Source: Oscillatoriales cyanobacterium | GTDB taxonomy: Bacteria > Cyanobacteriota > Cyanobacteriia > Cyanobacteriales > Laspinemataceae | Assembly: GCA_011390955.1 (NCBI GenBank) | Contig: JAABRM010000010.1 | Span: forward strand, 1 to 64,000 | DNA: 64,000 nt | Reading direction: 5' to 3' | Shown here: piece by piece, positions 7,706-18,221 of the stretch | Position numbering within the stretch: position 1 is the stretch's first letter | Layout of the letters: the number at the start of each line of letters is the position of its first letter | Program-made: the position numbers and the translations under genes | Notes under the pieces: model-generated | What the model saw: the letters and a program-made list of their open reading frames with translations, nothing else | Database searches by the model: none | Told to the model about the DNA's origin: nothing

Positions 7706-10700
7706 ATGCCAGCCAATTTAAAACCCCAACCACAAGACAAAGCCAATCCAGTGAACACTAATGACTCACATATTCCGGCAATTCAAGAGGAATTAAATCA
7801 GCAAAAAGCTTTAGCTAGGGCGATCGCCCGGATTCGTCAATCCCTGGATTTAGGCATCATTTTCACCACCACCGCCCAGGAAGTGCGGCAACTACTCAAG
7901 TGCGATCGCGTCGCGGTCTTTTGCTTAGATCCACAACGAAATTGGGAGGGAGAATTTGTCTCCGAAGATGTGGGGGAAAATTGGCCATCCGCTTTGGGGG
8001 CAAAAGTCTATGACCATTGTTTTGGGGAAAAATTTGCCATCCACTACCAACAGGGACAATTTCAAGTGGTCGCAGATATCTACGCTGCCGAACTCAGCAA
8101 ATGTCATGTCAAAATTCTCGAACAATTCCAGGTTCGCGCCAATTTAGTCGTGCCACTCCTCCAAGACGAAACCCTTTGGGGACTGCTTTGCATTCATCAA
8201 TGTAGTGGGCCTCGGTCTTGGCAACCAGACGAAATCGAATTTATCCAACAAATTGCCGACCATTTGGGAGTTGCCCTGCAACACGATCGATATTTACAGC
8301 AAATCAAAGCCCAAGCTGCCGAACTTGCCAGGGCAGCAGAACGAGAAAAACAGATTTATCGCCAGAAAATTGTTGCCCGAATTATCGATAAAATTCGGCA
8401 GATCCTAGATATCGAGACAATTTTCGCGATCGCCACCCAAGAAGTGCGGCAACTCCTCAACACCGACCGGGTGGCAATTTATCAATTTTTACCGGACTGG
8501 ACTGGCACCTTTGTCGCTGAATCAGTGGCAGAAGGCTGGACACCCTTAGTAGGAACATTGCCCATCATTGAAGATACCCACTTACAAGAAACCAAAGGGG
8601 GCCGATATGTCAACAATGAGAACTTTGCCGTTGATGACATTTACCAAGCTGGTCATGCGGACTGCCACATTCAACTCTTAGAACAATTTGAAGCCAAAGC
8701 TTATGTAATTGTCCCCTTATTTCAAGGAGAAAACCTCTGGGGACTGTTAGCCGCTTATCAAAACTCTGCCCCCCGACATTGGCAAGAAGATGAAATCGAT
8801 TTACTCTCTCAAATTGGCTCGCAATTGACCCTAGCCCTGCAACAATTAGATTACCTCAAACAAATGCAGGCTCAATCGGCACAACTCACCAAAGCCGCCG
8901 AACGGGAAAGAATGATCGAACGCCAGAAAATTTTAGCAGCGATCGTGGATAAAATTCGGCGTTCTTTGGACATTGAAACGATTTTTCGCACCACCACCGA
9001 AGAAGTGCAAAAATTGCTGCAAGCTGACCGAGTAATCATCTATCGGTTTAATCCCGATTGGAGTGGTGCTTGTGTTTCCGAGTCCGTCGCCCCAGAATGG
9101 ATTTCATTATTAGATCAACAAATCGAACCGCCCCGGTTAACGGAAAATATTACCGATAATCTTTCTAAGATTACCGATAATATTACCGATGATATTACCG
9201 ATAGGATTAGAAATGTGAGTGACTGCACCCTAAAATCTTTGGCGGAATTAGCATCGACGGATACTTATTTACAAACAACCCAAGGGGGATGTTTTGTCCA
9301 AGGACAATCATTCCGCACTTGTAATGATATCTATCAAGCGGGTTTTACTCCCTGCTATCTGCAAGTCCTCGAAAGCATACAGGCAAAAGCTTATGTAATT
9401 GTAGGCATTTACCAGGGAACAAAAGTCTGGGGATTATTAGCCGCTTATCAAAATTCTGCTGCCCGTGACTGGCAAGAGGAAGAGGTGGAAGTGCTGTCCC
9501 AAATTGCCAGTCAACTGGGGGTGGCATTGCAGCAAGCAGACTATCTGAATCAAGTGCAGAATCAAGCAGCACAATTAGCGAAAGCGGCAGAACGGCAGCG
9601 ATCGCTTGCTACCACCATTGATAAAATTCGCCAATCTTTAGATATTGATACAATTTTCCAAATTACCACCCAAGAAGTCCGGCGATTATTAGAAGTAGAA
9701 CGAGTGGCGATCTATCGCTTTTATCCTGACTGGAGTGGGGAATTTGTTGCCGATTCTATTGTGGATGGTTCCACCCCACAGCCATTTCAAACATTGGCGA
9801 TCGAAGAAAACTGGGTGACAATTAATCAGTCAGGAAAATGTCAATATCCTAGAAATGAAACATTTGTCCCCATTTTACAAGGGGAAAAACTTTGGGGTTT
9901 ATTAGTGGCTTATCAAACCTCGCACCCGCGTTATTGGCAAGATGAAGAAATTAACTTATTAGCCCAAGTCGGGGTACAACTGGGAATTGCCATCCAACAA
10001 GCGGAATTGCTGGAAAAAACTCGTCGTCAAGCGGCGGAATTGTCCCAGACCCTGCAAAATTTACAAAAAACTCAAACCCAAATGATTCAAAGTGAAAAAA
10101 TGGCTTCTTTGGGGCAGTTGGTGGCTGGGGTTGCCCATGAAATTAATAACCCGATTAATTTTATTCATGGCAACCTCGGTTATATTGGCGATTATACGCA
10201 AGATTTACTAGAGTTGGTGCAACTGTATCAAGCCCATTATCCCGAACCAGCCGCCGAAATATTAGAAAAAGTAGAAGAGGTGGATCTGAATTTTATTAGT
10301 CACGATTTACCGGAAGCTTTAGCTTCTATGAAAATAGGGACGGAAAGAATTCGGCAAATTGTCTTGTCATTGCGAACCTTTGCTCGCCATGATGAAGCGG
10401 AAATGAAGGCGGTGGATATTCATCAAGGAATTGATAGCACTCTGTTAATTTTGCAACATCGCCTAAAGTCTGAGGAAGGGCGGGAAATTATGGTGGTGAA
10501 AAACTATGGCGATTTACCGAAGGTAGAATGTCATGGGGCGCAATTAAATCAGGTTTTTATGAATGTTATCAGTAATGCTATTGATGCTGTAGAAACTGTC
10601 GAAAATCCCACGATAAATATTAGCACAAATTTGATTAAAAGTCAAGCATTAATTCAAATTTCTGATAATGGTTATGGGATTCCTGAATCTGTTTTACCGC

Positions 10701-10864
10701 AAATTTTCGATCCCTTTTTTACGACGAAAAAGTTAGGCAAAGGCACCGGGTTAGGTCTTTCGGTTAGCTATCAAATTATTGTGGAAAAACATCGGGGTAA
10801 ACTTGAATGTTCCAGATTGGGTGCCGGATCTGAGTTTAAGATTACTCTGCCAATTCATCAATAA
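7706..10864 (+). CDS. Multi-GAF sensor histidine kinase with a DXCF-type cyanobacteriochrome GAF
   Basis: 1052 residues. Four GAF domains (about 38-200, 225-390, 415-640, 650-770) are joined by coiled-coil linkers rich in QAAELAKAAER. A kinase core follows: HisKA H-box [22 protein letters not shown] (split here: [14 protein letters not shown] / AHEINNP, about 805-830) and HATPase_c with N-box [18 protein letters not shown] and [15 protein letters not shown]1 contains DHCF (Cys105) and the canonical CH pair (Cys133-His134), 28 residues apart, followed by [10 protein letters not shown] and [10 protein letters not shown]. This is the pattern of blue/green DXCF cyanobacteriochromes such as PixJ. 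GAF2 keeps a CH pair and GAF3 a CY pair; GAF4 lacks the middle section and any such cysteine. GAF3 also has an inserted ITDN-type repeat. No receiver domain or partner regulator is adjacent. Histidine-kinase identity is secure; bilin binding is inferred. Confidence 0.9.
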   Translation: MPANLKPQPQDKANPVNTNDSHIPAIQEELNQQKALARAIARIRQSLDLGIIFTTTAQEVRQLLKCDRVAVFCLDPQRNWEGEFVSEDVGENWPSALGAKVYDHCFGEKFAIHYQQGQFQVVADIYAAELSKCHVKILEQFQVRANLVVPLLQDETLWGLLCIHQCSGPRSWQPDEIEFIQQIADHLGVALQHDRYLQQIKAQAAELARAAEREKQIYRQKIVARIIDKIRQILDIETIFAIATQEVRQLLNTDRVAIYQFLPDWTGTFVAESVAEGWTPLVGTLPIIEDTHLQETKGGRYVNNENFAVDDIYQAGHADCHIQLLEQFEAKAYVIVPLFQGENLWGLLAAYQNSAPRHWQEDEIDLLSQIGSQLTLALQQLDYLKQMQAQSAQLTKAAERERMIERQKILAAIVDKIRRSLDIETIFRTTTEEVQKLLQADRVIIYRFNPDWSGACVSESVAPEWISLLDQQIEPPRLTENITDNLSKITDNITDDITDRIRNVSDCTLKSLAELASTDTYLQTTQGGCFVQGQSFRTCNDIYQAGFTPCYLQVLESIQAKAYVIVGIYQGTKVWGLLAAYQNSAARDWQEEEVEVLSQIASQLGVALQQADYLNQVQNQAAQLAKAAERQRSLATTIDKIRQSLDIDTIFQITTQEVRRLLEVERVAIYRFYPDWSGEFVADSIVDGSTPQPFQTLAIEENWVTINQSGKCQYPRNETFVPILQGEKLWGLLVAYQTSHPRYWQDEEINLLAQVGVQLGIAIQQAELLEKTRRQAAELSQTLQNLQKTQTQMIQSEKMASLGQLVAGVAHEINNPINFIHGNLGYIGDYTQDLLELVQLYQAHYPEPAAEILEKVEEVDLNFISHDLPEALASMKIGTERIRQIVLSLRTFARHDEAEMKAVDIHQGIDSTLLILQHRLKSEEGREIMVVKNYGDLPKVECHGAQLNQVFMNVISNAIDAVETVENPTINISTNLIKSQALIQISDNGYGIPESVLPQIFDPFFTTKKLGKGTGLGLSVSYQIIVEKHRGKLECSRLGAGSEFKITLPIHQ

Positions 10865-10865
10865 T

Positions 10866-11172
10866 TTGTTGTTTGTTTGTTGGTTGTTGGTTGTTGGTTG
10901 TTGGTTGTTGTTGGTTGTTGGTGGTTGTTGGTTGTTGGTTGGTGGTTGTTGGTTGTTGTTTGTTGGTTGTTGGTTGTTGGTTGGGGAAAGTGAAAAGTCG
11001 TAGGGGCGAATGGCCATTCGCCCGTACAAGTGGTAGGGGCGAATGGCCATTCGCCCGTACAAAAAAAGTATCACTATTCACTATTCACTATTCACTATTC
11101 ACTATTCACTATTCACTCTTCCCTACACCCTACACCCTACACCCTACACCCTACACCCTACACCCTACACCG
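10866..11172. repeat. Cluster of heptanucleotide repeats and GTAGGGGCGAA palindromes
   Basis: Four blocks follow one another: a TTGTTGG heptad block (10866-10985, about 16 units with drift); two copies of the palindrome GTAGGGGCGAATGG/CCATTCGCCC (11010-11030 and 11033-11060); an ACTATTC heptad block (about 11072-11117); and a CCCTACA heptad block (about 11123-11170). These are typical cyanobacterial STRRs. They sit between the histidine kinase and groES. Confidence 0.9.
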
Positions 11173-11318
11173 ATGGCGGCCCTGCACCGCCGCACTCTTA
11201 CGCCCAGATTTCCGGTTCGGTAAACCGTACAGTTAGACAAGTTGCGATCGCGCCTTAATTTAGTAAGATAAACTAGAAAAACTATTGCTCTTTACTATTA
11301 AATTCACAGGTGAGTTTT

Positions 11319-11627
11319 ATGGCCGTTAGCATCAATATTTCCACGGTTCAACCCCTAGGTGAGCGTGTATTTGTCAAAATCAGTGCATCGGAAGAAAAAA
11401 CCGCCGGAGGCATTCTGCTGCCTGATAGCGCCAAAGAAAAACCACAACTCGGAGAAGTCGTTGCGGTGGGTTCTGGAAAAGTTGATAAAAATGGTAAGCG
11501 CATTCCCCTTGATGTCAAAGTTGGGGATAAAGTGCTCTATTCTAAGTATGCTGGCACTGACCTAAAAATGGGCAATGAAGAATATATTCTGTTGACCGAA
11601 AGAGATATTTTAGCAACAGTTGATTAA
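11319..11627 (+). CDS. groES: Co-chaperonin GroES
   Basis: 102 residues from the ATG at 11319 ([20 protein letters not shown]); a GTG nine bases upstream is also in frame. The GroES signature is complete: mobile loop [19 protein letters not shown], then [14 protein letters not shown] and the C-terminal strand [13 protein letters not shown]. GroES caps the GroEL ring during cytosolic protein folding. In most bacteria, and usually in cyanobacteria, groEL follows directly. Here the next gene is ndhB on the opposite strand after a terminator, so this groES is solitary. I find no CIRCE operator (TTAGCACTC-N9-GAGTGCTAA) in the 130 bp upstream. Confidence 0.97.
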   Translation: MAVSINISTVQPLGERVFVKISASEEKTAGGILLPDSAKEKPQLGEVVAVGSGKVDKNGKRIPLDVKVGDKVLYSKYAGTDLKMGNEEYILLTERDILATVD

Positions 11628-11720
11628 GCCTAAATTAGGCAAATATAGGACTCATATTCCGGCGGCAATCCGTCCGTGGGCAATACCCAGTCGCCCAAAC
11701 AACAAATAACCAATGACATA

Positions 11721-11753
11721 AAAAATGCCTGACTTAAATAGTCAGGCATTTTT
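11721..11753. terminator. Bidirectional rho-independent terminator between groES and ndhB
   Basis: Perfect hairpin with 14-bp arms (AAAAATGCCTGACT / AGTCAGGCATTTTT) and a 5-nt loop. A-run on one side and T-run on the other let it serve both convergent genes. Confidence 0.9.
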
Positions 11754-11777
11754 GGCGAATAATAGAAAAAATCTGCG

Positions 11778-13370
11778 CTAATTTTTGGCAGATGCGGAAG
11801 ACTGGGGCAGCAAAGTGGCTACGGATTCAGTTTGAATCGCCGATTGCAACATTTCTGTCCGAGTCACCGATTCATTGACAAAGGTGAACAAGGGATTAGA
11901 AAGAATTCCGGCTAAAGATGTGGCCACTAAGGTCAGAATAATGCCCACTTGTAAAGGCCGCATTCCGGGTAAATTCCAGCGAACTTCTTGATATTTTTTG
12001 ACAGAATCGGACATTTCCTGGGGTTCTTTAACCACCATCATCTTGACGACACGAATGTAGTAGTAAATCGAGATGACACTGGCGATCAACGCGACTAGGA
12101 CTAAGCCATAAAGTCCGGCTTGCCAACCTGCCCAGAAAATATACAATTTCCCAAAGAATCCAGCTAAGGGAGGAATGCCCCCTAGTGACAGTAAGCAAAT
12201 ACTTAATGCCAGGGTGAGTAAAGGGTCTTTTTGATACAGACCGGCATATTCACTAATTTGGTCAGTGCCCGTTTGTAGGGAGAAGAGAATTAAGCAAGTG
12301 AATGCCCCTAGGTTCATAAACAGGTAAACCAGCAAGTAGAAGACCATGCTGGCATAACCGGCATCGGTGTTGGCGACTAAACCAATCATTACAAATCCGG
12401 CTTGACCGATGGAAGAATAGGCCAGCATCCGTTTGAGACTGGTTTGGGCGATCGCCACCGCATTGCCCAAAATCATGCTGAGAATGGCTAAGGCGGTGAA
12501 GACAAAATGCCATTGTTCGCTGACCAGGGGAAATGCGATCGTTAAAAGACGAATGGCCAGGGCAAATCCAGCGGCTTTGGAACCGACGGATAAAAATGCG
12601 ACCACGGGTGTGGGCGAACCTTCATAAACGTCTGGGGTCCATTGGTGGAAGGGCACCGCCGAAATTTTAAAGGAAATCCCGGCGATCGCAAATACCAAGG
12701 CAATGAGCAAGGTAATCGACTCTCCCGTATTGCCTTTGGCTAAACCAGCGGCGATCGCTTCCAGGTTGGTTTCGCCACCGGACAAGCCATAAAGCAAGGA
12801 GGTGCCATAGAGGAAAACCGCCGACGCGGAAGCGCCAATCAGCAAATATTTTAAAGCCGCTTCATTGGAACGAGGATCCCGTTTCATGTATCCCGTTAAC
12901 AAATAAGAGGAGATACTCAGGGTTTCCAGGGAGATAAAGATCGTCACCAGTTCATTAGCGGCACAGAGGAACATTGCCCCAATGGTGGCGGTGAGCAATA
13001 TCATAATAAACTCAGCCAAAGCGGTGCCTGATTGATTCACATAGCGAATCGACATCAGAATTGTCACCGCTGTGGACAAAGCAATGATGCCTCTAAAGAC
13101 CACACTGAGGGCATCGCCATTAAAAGCCCCTAAAAAGGCTTCGGGAGTGGTACTATCCCATTGATAGTACAGGGCGACCTCGGTCGCCAATAAACCGGCG
13201 ATCGCTACATAAGGAATCCAGGCGCGTTCGGCGTTGCTACTCTCATCAAGAGGAGAAGACCGTCCGACAATCAGATCCGCGATCGCTACCACAACGAGGG
13301 TGACAATGACAATTCCCTCTGGCAAGATCGCCCCGGTATTCAGTTCGGCTGCAAGATTAGCAAAGTCCAT
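11778..13370 (-). CDS. ndhB: NAD(P)H-quinone oxidoreductase subunit 2 (NdhB)
   Basis: 530 residues from the ATG at 13370 ([19 protein letters not shown]), the expected length for cyanobacterial NdhB. It is a polytopic membrane subunit of the NDH-1 complex in the thylakoid membrane, part of the proton-pumping arm used for respiration, cyclic electron flow and CO2 uptake. Visible signatures include [61 protein letters not shown] (split: [13 protein letters not shown] / [11 protein letters not shown]) and [12 protein letters not shown], which belong to the antiporter-like Proton_antipo_M fold. About 14 hydrophobic segments are seen. It is monocistronic here, divergent from topA. Confidence 0.98.
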   Translation of the reverse strand: MDFANLAAELNTGAILPEGIVIVTLVVVAIADLIVGRSSPLDESSNAERAWIPYVAIAGLLATEVALYYQWDSTTPEAFLGAFNGDALSVVFRGIIALSTAVTILMSIRYVNQSGTALAEFIMILLTATIGAMFLCAANELVTIFISLETLSISSYLLTGYMKRDPRSNEAALKYLLIGASASAVFLYGTSLLYGLSGGETNLEAIAAGLAKGNTGESITLLIALVFAIAGISFKISAVPFHQWTPDVYEGSPTPVVAFLSVGSKAAGFALAIRLLTIAFPLVSEQWHFVFTALAILSMILGNAVAIAQTSLKRMLAYSSIGQAGFVMIGLVANTDAGYASMVFYLLVYLFMNLGAFTCLILFSLQTGTDQISEYAGLYQKDPLLTLALSICLLSLGGIPPLAGFFGKLYIFWAGWQAGLYGLVLVALIASVISIYYYIRVVKMMVVKEPQEMSDSVKKYQEVRWNLPGMRPLQVGIILTLVATSLAGILSNPLFTFVNESVTRTEMLQSAIQTESVATLLPQSSASAKN

Positions 13371-13619
13371 AGTCTGTAAATTAGGTTGAACTGTCTTTAG
13401 GGACAGTTGAGCGTTTTTGCCTCAGTAATCTGAACCGCGATTCGCTTTAGCGAATCCCGCCCAACTGTATCCAATCAGACTGTAAAAATACTTTACATTG
13501 GATTTTGGCGGTCAAATCATTGAATTTTTCCGTGGATTTCGGTTAATGTTCAACGGTCAAGGGTGGATAAATTAAGTTAGGGTGTAATTTCGAGGTAAAG
13601 ACAAATCGATATATATAAG

Positions 13620-13875
13620 TAAAAGGGAACGGGGAACGGGGAACAGGGAACGGGGAATAGGGTGTAGGGTGTAGGGTGTAGGGTGTAGGGTGTAGGGTGT
13701 AGGGAAAGGCAACTACTGCAACAGGCACTATTGCAACAGGCAATATTCTCCGTTTTCCGTTGCCCGTTCCCCGTTGCCCGTTCCCCGTTGCCCGTTCCCC
13801 GTTGCCCGTTCCCCGTTTCCCGTTCCCCACACCCCCCTTCCCTGTTGCCTGTTGGCTGTTGCTTGTAGCAGTAGT
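13620..13875. repeat. Heptanucleotide and GGGAACG-type repeats between ndhB and topA
   Basis: GGGAACGGGGAACAG repeats (13622-13660), a GTAGGGT heptad block (about 13662-13705), then a GTTGCCCGTTCCCC block (about 13755-13830) and TTGCCTGTTGGCTG-type repeats up to 13870. The two GC-rich blocks are roughly complementary, so a large stem is possible. The whole region stays open in frame and yields artefact ORFs, including an N-terminal extension of topA. Confidence 0.85.
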
Positions 13876-13929
13876 TGCCTTTTCCTTGGTTTTACTAATA
13901 TAGCTATTGTTCGCGAAAATAAAGAGCCC

Positions 13930-16587
13930 ATGTCAACTCTGGTCATTGTGGAATCTCCCACCAAAGCTCGTACCATTCGCAATTACCTTCCATCAAACTA
14001 TGTGGTGGAGGCTTCTATGGGGCACGTCCGGGATCTTCCCCAGTCCGCAAGCGAAATTCCCGCCTCAGTGAAAGGTCAACCCTGGGCAGCACTTGGGGTG
14101 AATGTGGATGGTGATTTTGAACCCATTTATGTGGTTCCGAAAGACAAAAAGAAAATCGTCAAAGAACTCAAAGAAGCCCTCAAAGGCGCTTCAGAATTGA
14201 TTCTGGCCACGGACGAAGACCGAGAAGGGGAGAGTATTAGCTGGCATTTACTCCAGCTACTCCAGCCCAAAGTCCCCGTCAAGCGGATGGTCTTTCACGA
14301 GATCACCCAAGAGGCAATCCGGGAAGCCCTGAAAAATTGTCGAGACATCGACGATCAACTGGTTCATGCTCAAGAAACCAGACGGATCCTCGATCGCCTC
14401 GTGGGTTATACCCTATCTCCTTTACTCTGGAGAAAAATTACCAGTGGCTTGTCCGCAGGCCGGGTGCAATCGGTATCCGTGCGGTTGCTGGTGGTGCGCG
14501 AACGGCAACGGTTAGCCTTTCGCCAGGGAACCTACTGGGACTTAAAAGCCTTCTTGGTGCAAGCAAATAGTCCCTTTGAGGCCAAGTTAATCAGCCTGAA
14601 AGGGACGAAACTGGCCACAGGCAGCGATTTTGATGAAGCCACCGGCCAAATTGCCGCTGGCCGTAAAGTGGTGCTGCTGAATGAACAGGAAGCTTTAGAT
14701 TTGCAAGCCCGACTGAGGCAACAGCCTTGGACGGTGATTAATGTGGACGAACGACCGACGATCCGCAAGCCCTCGCCGCCGTTTACCACTTCTACCTTGC
14801 AACAAGAAGCCAACCGCAAATTAAGGCTTTCCGCCCGGGAAACCATGCGGACAGCCCAGAATTTATATGAGCAGGGTTATATTACTTATATGCGGACGGA
14901 CTCCGTACACTTATCGGAGCAAGCGATCGCGGCTGCCCGTGATTGTGTCAACCAGAAATACGGTAAAGAATATCTCAGTCCTAAACCTCGGCAATACGCT
15001 ACTAATACCAAAGGCGCCCAAGAAGCCCACGAAGCGATCCGTCCCGCTGGCAGCTATTTCCGCACCCCCCAAGAAACGGGGTTGAGCGATCGCGAACTGA
15101 GACTCTATGACTTAATTTGGAAGCGTACCGTAGCCTCTCAAATGGCCGATGCTCGCCAAACCTTTGTCACCGTAGATTTACAAGTGGATGACGCGGTATT
15201 TCGCGCTACCGGAAAACGGATTTCTTTTCCCGGCTTTTTGCGAGCCTATGTGGAAGGATCCGATGACCCGGATGCGGCGTTGGAAAATCAGGAAATCATC
15301 TTGCCCAACCTGAAAGTGGGCGATCGCCCAGAGTGCCAAAACCTAGAGGCGATCGGGCATGAAACCCAGCCCCCCGCCCGTTATACCGAAGCCGCCCTGG
15401 TCAAAACCTTAGAAAGCGAAGGCATTGGCCGTCCCAGTACCTACGCCAGCATCATCGGCACCATCATTGACCGAGGCTATGCCCAACTGAAAAACAACGC
15501 CCTAGTCCCCACCTTCACCGCCTTTGCGGTGACAAATTTGCTGGAAAAATATTTTCCCGAATTAGTCGATACCAAATTCACCGCCCGCATGGAACAAACC
15601 CTGGATGAAATTTCCACCGGGGTCGCGGACTGGGTGCCCTACTTGCGGGAATTTTACTGTGGCGAACAGGGACTATCCACCCAAGTCAAACAGCAAGAAG
15701 ATCAAATTGAACCCCAAAGTGCTCGCACCATAGAACTAGAAAGCATCAATGCCAAAATCCGGATTGGTCGCTACGGGCCTTACATCGAAGCGGAAAATGG
15801 CGATGGCGTCGTCACCGCTTCACTGCCCACGGAATTAACCCCCGCTGACCTCAATCCTGAACAAATTGAGATATTGTTGCGGCAAAAAACCGTCGGCCCT
15901 GAACAGTTGGGCATTGACCCCACCACCGGCTTACCCATCTATGTGATGCTGGGCAAGTATGGGCCTTATGTGCAACTTGGGGAAGCCAGTGAGGACAACA
16001 AAAAGCCCAAGCGCAGTTCTTTGTTCAAAGGCATGACTGTAGAAAACCTCACCCTAGAAGATGCTTTAAATTTGCTGTCTCTGCCCCGACATTTGGGCAA
16101 CCACCCAGAAACTGGAGCCAAAATTAAAGCGGCATTAGGCAGATTTGGCCCTTATGTGGTTCACGACCAAGGAAAAGAAAAAGATTATCGCTCCCTCAAA
16201 GCCGGAGATGATGTCTTAACCATTGACCTCAACCGCGCTTTAGAACTGTTGGCGGAGCCAAAACGCAGCAAAAGCAGTAAAACCAGCACCAGCAAAAAAC
16301 CGTTGCGGGAACTGGGAGAACATCCGGCTGACGGCGAACCCGTGAATATCTATGACGGCTTCTATGGTGCCTATATCAACCACGGGAAAATCAATGTTTC
16401 CGTCCCGAAAGATCAACCGATGGAAAATGTGACCCTCGCTCAAGCGGTGGAATTGTTAGCCAGCAAAGCCGCTGAATCAAAAGCCAGTAACAGTAAAGGT
16501 AAGAGCAAGTCCACCAGCAAGTCCACGAGCAAGTCCACCAGCAAGTCCAGCAGCAAGTCCAGCACCCGGAAGAAAGCATCGGGTTAG
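13930..16587 (+). CDS. topA: DNA topoisomerase I (type IA)
   Basis: 885 residues. I chose the ATG at 13930 ([20 protein letters not shown]), because the frame upstream only translates repeats. Toprim domain about 1-115 with the catalytic Glu in VESPTKA and the metal triad in TDEDREGE; active-site tyrosine in [11 protein letters not shown]; domain [14 protein letters not shown]. The C-terminal third carries four topoisomerase C-terminal repeats ([32 protein letters not shown]) instead of Cys4 zinc fingers, then a Lys/Ser/Thr tail ([13 protein letters not shown]...) that probably binds DNA. It relaxes negative supercoils in the cytoplasm. It stands alone downstream of a repeat block. Confidence 0.97.
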   Translation: MSTLVIVESPTKARTIRNYLPSNYVVEASMGHVRDLPQSASEIPASVKGQPWAALGVNVDGDFEPIYVVPKDKKKIVKELKEALKGASELILATDEDREGESISWHLLQLLQPKVPVKRMVFHEITQEAIREALKNCRDIDDQLVHAQETRRILDRLVGYTLSPLLWRKITSGLSAGRVQSVSVRLLVVRERQRLAFRQGTYWDLKAFLVQANSPFEAKLISLKGTKLATGSDFDEATGQIAAGRKVVLLNEQEALDLQARLRQQPWTVINVDERPTIRKPSPPFTTSTLQQEANRKLRLSARETMRTAQNLYEQGYITYMRTDSVHLSEQAIAAARDCVNQKYGKEYLSPKPRQYATNTKGAQEAHEAIRPAGSYFRTPQETGLSDRELRLYDLIWKRTVASQMADARQTFVTVDLQVDDAVFRATGKRISFPGFLRAYVEGSDDPDAALENQEIILPNLKVGDRPECQNLEAIGHETQPPARYTEAALVKTLESEGIGRPSTYASIIGTIIDRGYAQLKNNALVPTFTAFAVTNLLEKYFPELVDTKFTARMEQTLDEISTGVADWVPYLREFYCGEQGLSTQVKQQEDQIEPQSARTIELESINAKIRIGRYGPYIEAENGDGVVTASLPTELTPADLNPEQIEILLRQKTVGPEQLGIDPTTGLPIYVMLGKYGPYVQLGEASEDNKKPKRSSLFKGMTVENLTLEDALNLLSLPRHLGNHPETGAKIKAALGRFGPYVVHDQGKEKDYRSLKAGDDVLTIDLNRALELLAEPKRSKSSKTSTSKKPLRELGEHPADGEPVNIYDGFYGAYINHGKINVSVPKDQPMENVTLAQAVELLASKAAESKASNSKGKSKSTSKSTSKSTSKSSSKSSTRKKASG

Positions 16588-16620
16588 CGCTGGGGAGGCA
16601 GAGGAGCGGAGGGGAGAGGG

Positions 16621-16728
16621 AATAATTGATAATTGATAATTGATAATTGATAATTGATAATTGATAATTGATGATTGATGATTGATAATCAATCTGTTTA
16701 ATTGTCAATTGTCAATTGTTAATTGTTA
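16621..16728. repeat. ATAATTG heptad repeat (STRR)
   Basis: At least eight ATAATTG/ATTGATA heptads run from about 16621 to 16690, followed by the inverse-complement type (TCAATTGTCAATTG, TTAATTGTTAATT) to 16728. Together they can fold into an AT-rich stem. Confidence 0.85.
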
Positions 16729-16798
16729 ATTATTTTCCCCTGCTCCCGATGGCGGCCCCCGCACCCCTACACCCTGCCCTTCTTTTGGTCAAAAGTAG

Positions 16799-16856
16799 TT
16801 GACGTTCTGCCTGTGGTATTTAAAATGGATGACAGGAGAACGTAAAGAATTGTAAA
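16799..16856 (+). promoter_or_regulatory. hli promoter with HLR1 (RpaB-type) site
   Basis: A sigma70-like promoter is visible: TTGACG (16799-16804), 16-bp spacer, TAAAAT (16821-16826). Just downstream, on the minus strand, 16839-16856 reads TTTACAAT-TC-TTTACGTT: two HLR1 half sites separated by 2 bp. HLR1 is the known binding site of the response regulator RpaB at high-light genes. Its position at or after the expected transcription start fits repression in low light and release in high light. Confidence 0.65.
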
Positions 16857-16870
16857 TTTATTTAAACACC

Positions 16871-17041
16871 ATGACACAACCCCAACCCACTACCACTCCC
16901 AAATTGGCCGATCCGAAATTTGGTTTTAATGAGTATGCCGAACGCTTGAATGGTCGAGCGGCGATGATTGGCTTTGTTTTGACCGTGGCGATCGAATATT
17001 TAACAGGTCAAGGTGTCTTATCTTGGCTAGGTTTAAATTAA
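16871..17041 (+). CDS. hli: High-light-inducible protein (HLIP/SCP)
   Basis: 56 residues from the ATG at 16871 to a TAA at 17041. The single chlorophyll a/b-binding-type helix has the motif FNEYAERLNGRAAMIGFVLT (E..NGRAAM), with the conserved Glu and Asn/Arg that ligate chlorophyll. These thylakoid proteins bind chlorophyll and carotenoid and protect photosystem II assembly intermediates under strong light. The N-terminus is a short polar, Pro/Thr-rich segment. A promoter with an HLR1 site lies upstream. The ribosome site is weak. Confidence 0.93.
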   Translation: MTQPQPTTTPKLADPKFGFNEYAERLNGRAAMIGFVLTVAIEYLTGQGVLSWLGLN

Positions 17042-17704
17042 TTGACCGATGGATCCGATGACTTTAGGAGAGGGCTGTGCCTTCTCCTGGTCTGAGGGGT
17101 CAGCTAGAAACCTGTCCAGCCCTTTGTGAGTCTTTGGGATGTGATGACCGGGAATATCAAAACAGTCCCAGAGGCGATCGCTGTTTCTCTATCTGCAAGG
17201 TCAGAAGTTAACAAGATTTGCCTGTATGGTAAGGCATATAATTCCTGGAACATCAGTCACGGAAATGTAGATTAAATATTATTGCTCATTATTGCTCGAC
17301 AATTTAAACTGCTCCCAGGAGAGTCTGCGGATCCTCAAAAGCCCAGACGTTCGCGCTATGATTAAGTTAATCGCCGGAAAAAGTTCTGCTAAGATTAAAG
17401 CGATCGCGCAAAAACTTTAAAACTGTGCTCAGAATCCCTGAACTATATGTAGCCTATATGTAGTCAATCCAGAAATATGCTGATAAGATTTGTTTCGGTT
17501 CCATTCCCCAGTCCATCTTGACCGTGAGCCAATGGAACCCCAGAATAGGAGAACTCCCTTGTTTAAGGATTCTGGACAGTCTGCCAAGAAAACCATCAAC
17601 CGTTCAGGTTTCTATTCCAGGATAAATCAATTAAGAATTTATTCCTGACGACTAAAACACCGAATCGATCAATTTAGAAAGAAATAGGAAGGCAAAAGTC
17701 TGTG
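17042..17704. other. Long intergenic region after hli
   Basis: About 660 bp with no ORF worth calling. It contains an AGGAGA...TCTCCT hairpin just after hli (about 17065-17087, possible terminator) and a 9-bp stem GGTTCCATT/AATGGAACC (17497-17505 and 17531-17539) about 170 bp before the next gene. A non-coding RNA is possible, but I recognise none. Confidence 0.35.
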
Positions 17705-18004
17705 ATGAACGCTGCTTTATTTAGATTTATTAAGTCAGCCTACCGTCAAGAACCCATCTCTAGTTTTATTATTACGGTGGGAGCGGTAGATGCGGTAATT
17801 GGTGGAGTGGAAAATAGCGCGTCTTTGTTTGGTTTTGGCGTGAGTATGGTTGGTTTAGCGCTATTTTTACGCTTATGGCAAATTATTAGAAATGAACCGG
17901 AAGAAATCCCCGAACAATTGCCAGAACGTTATCTTCCCCCAAGTTCTTCTCGACCCCAAATGCCGATGTTAATGGCTCAGAAAAAACATCCACCGAGTTT
18001 CTAA
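17705..18004 (+). CDS. Small conserved-looking membrane protein, function unknown
   Basis: 99 residues from the ATG at 17705 (MNAALFRFIKSAYRQEPISSF); a GTG one codon earlier is in frame. Two hydrophobic helices are predicted (SSFIITVGAVDAVIGGV and ASLFGFGVSMVGLALFLRLWQII), followed by a Pro-rich cytoplasmic tail (EEIPEQLPERYLPPSSSRP). I do not recognise a family with known function. Codon use with HIP1-type wobble and the absence of overlap support it as real. Confidence 0.6.
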   Translation: MNAALFRFIKSAYRQEPISSFIITVGAVDAVIGGVENSASLFGFGVSMVGLALFLRLWQIIRNEPEEIPEQLPERYLPPSSSRPQMPMLMAQKKHPPSF

Positions 18005-18091
18005 CTTTTCTGCGGATTGGGTAATTATTTTGGTAAATTATTCAGATAATTGACATGAAATCGATCGGGAAAATTAGCTGTTAAATTGTTA

Positions 18092-18145
18092 AATTTACCA
18101 GGAATTTACCAGGAATTTACCAGGAATTTACCAGGAATTTACCAG
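18092..18145. repeat. 11-bp direct repeat (AATTTACCAGG)
   Basis: Five tandem copies of AATTTACCAGG lie about 75 bp upstream of the merR-type gene, in its likely promoter or leader region. Confidence 0.85.
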
Positions 18146-18221
18146 CCGCCAAAACAGACGCCAAAACAGAAGACCCAGCAATCCTGAGAAAGTGGCTATT
18201 CCCTGGCTTGAGGCTTGACCC

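Noticed and set aside
11180-11318. CIRCE element upstream of groES
   Set aside because: I looked for TTAGCACTC-N9-GAGTGCTAA and found no match in the interval.
13774-13929. N-terminal extension of topA
   Set aside because: It encodes repeat-derived [15 protein letters not shown]-type sequence; the conserved topoisomerase start is at 13930.
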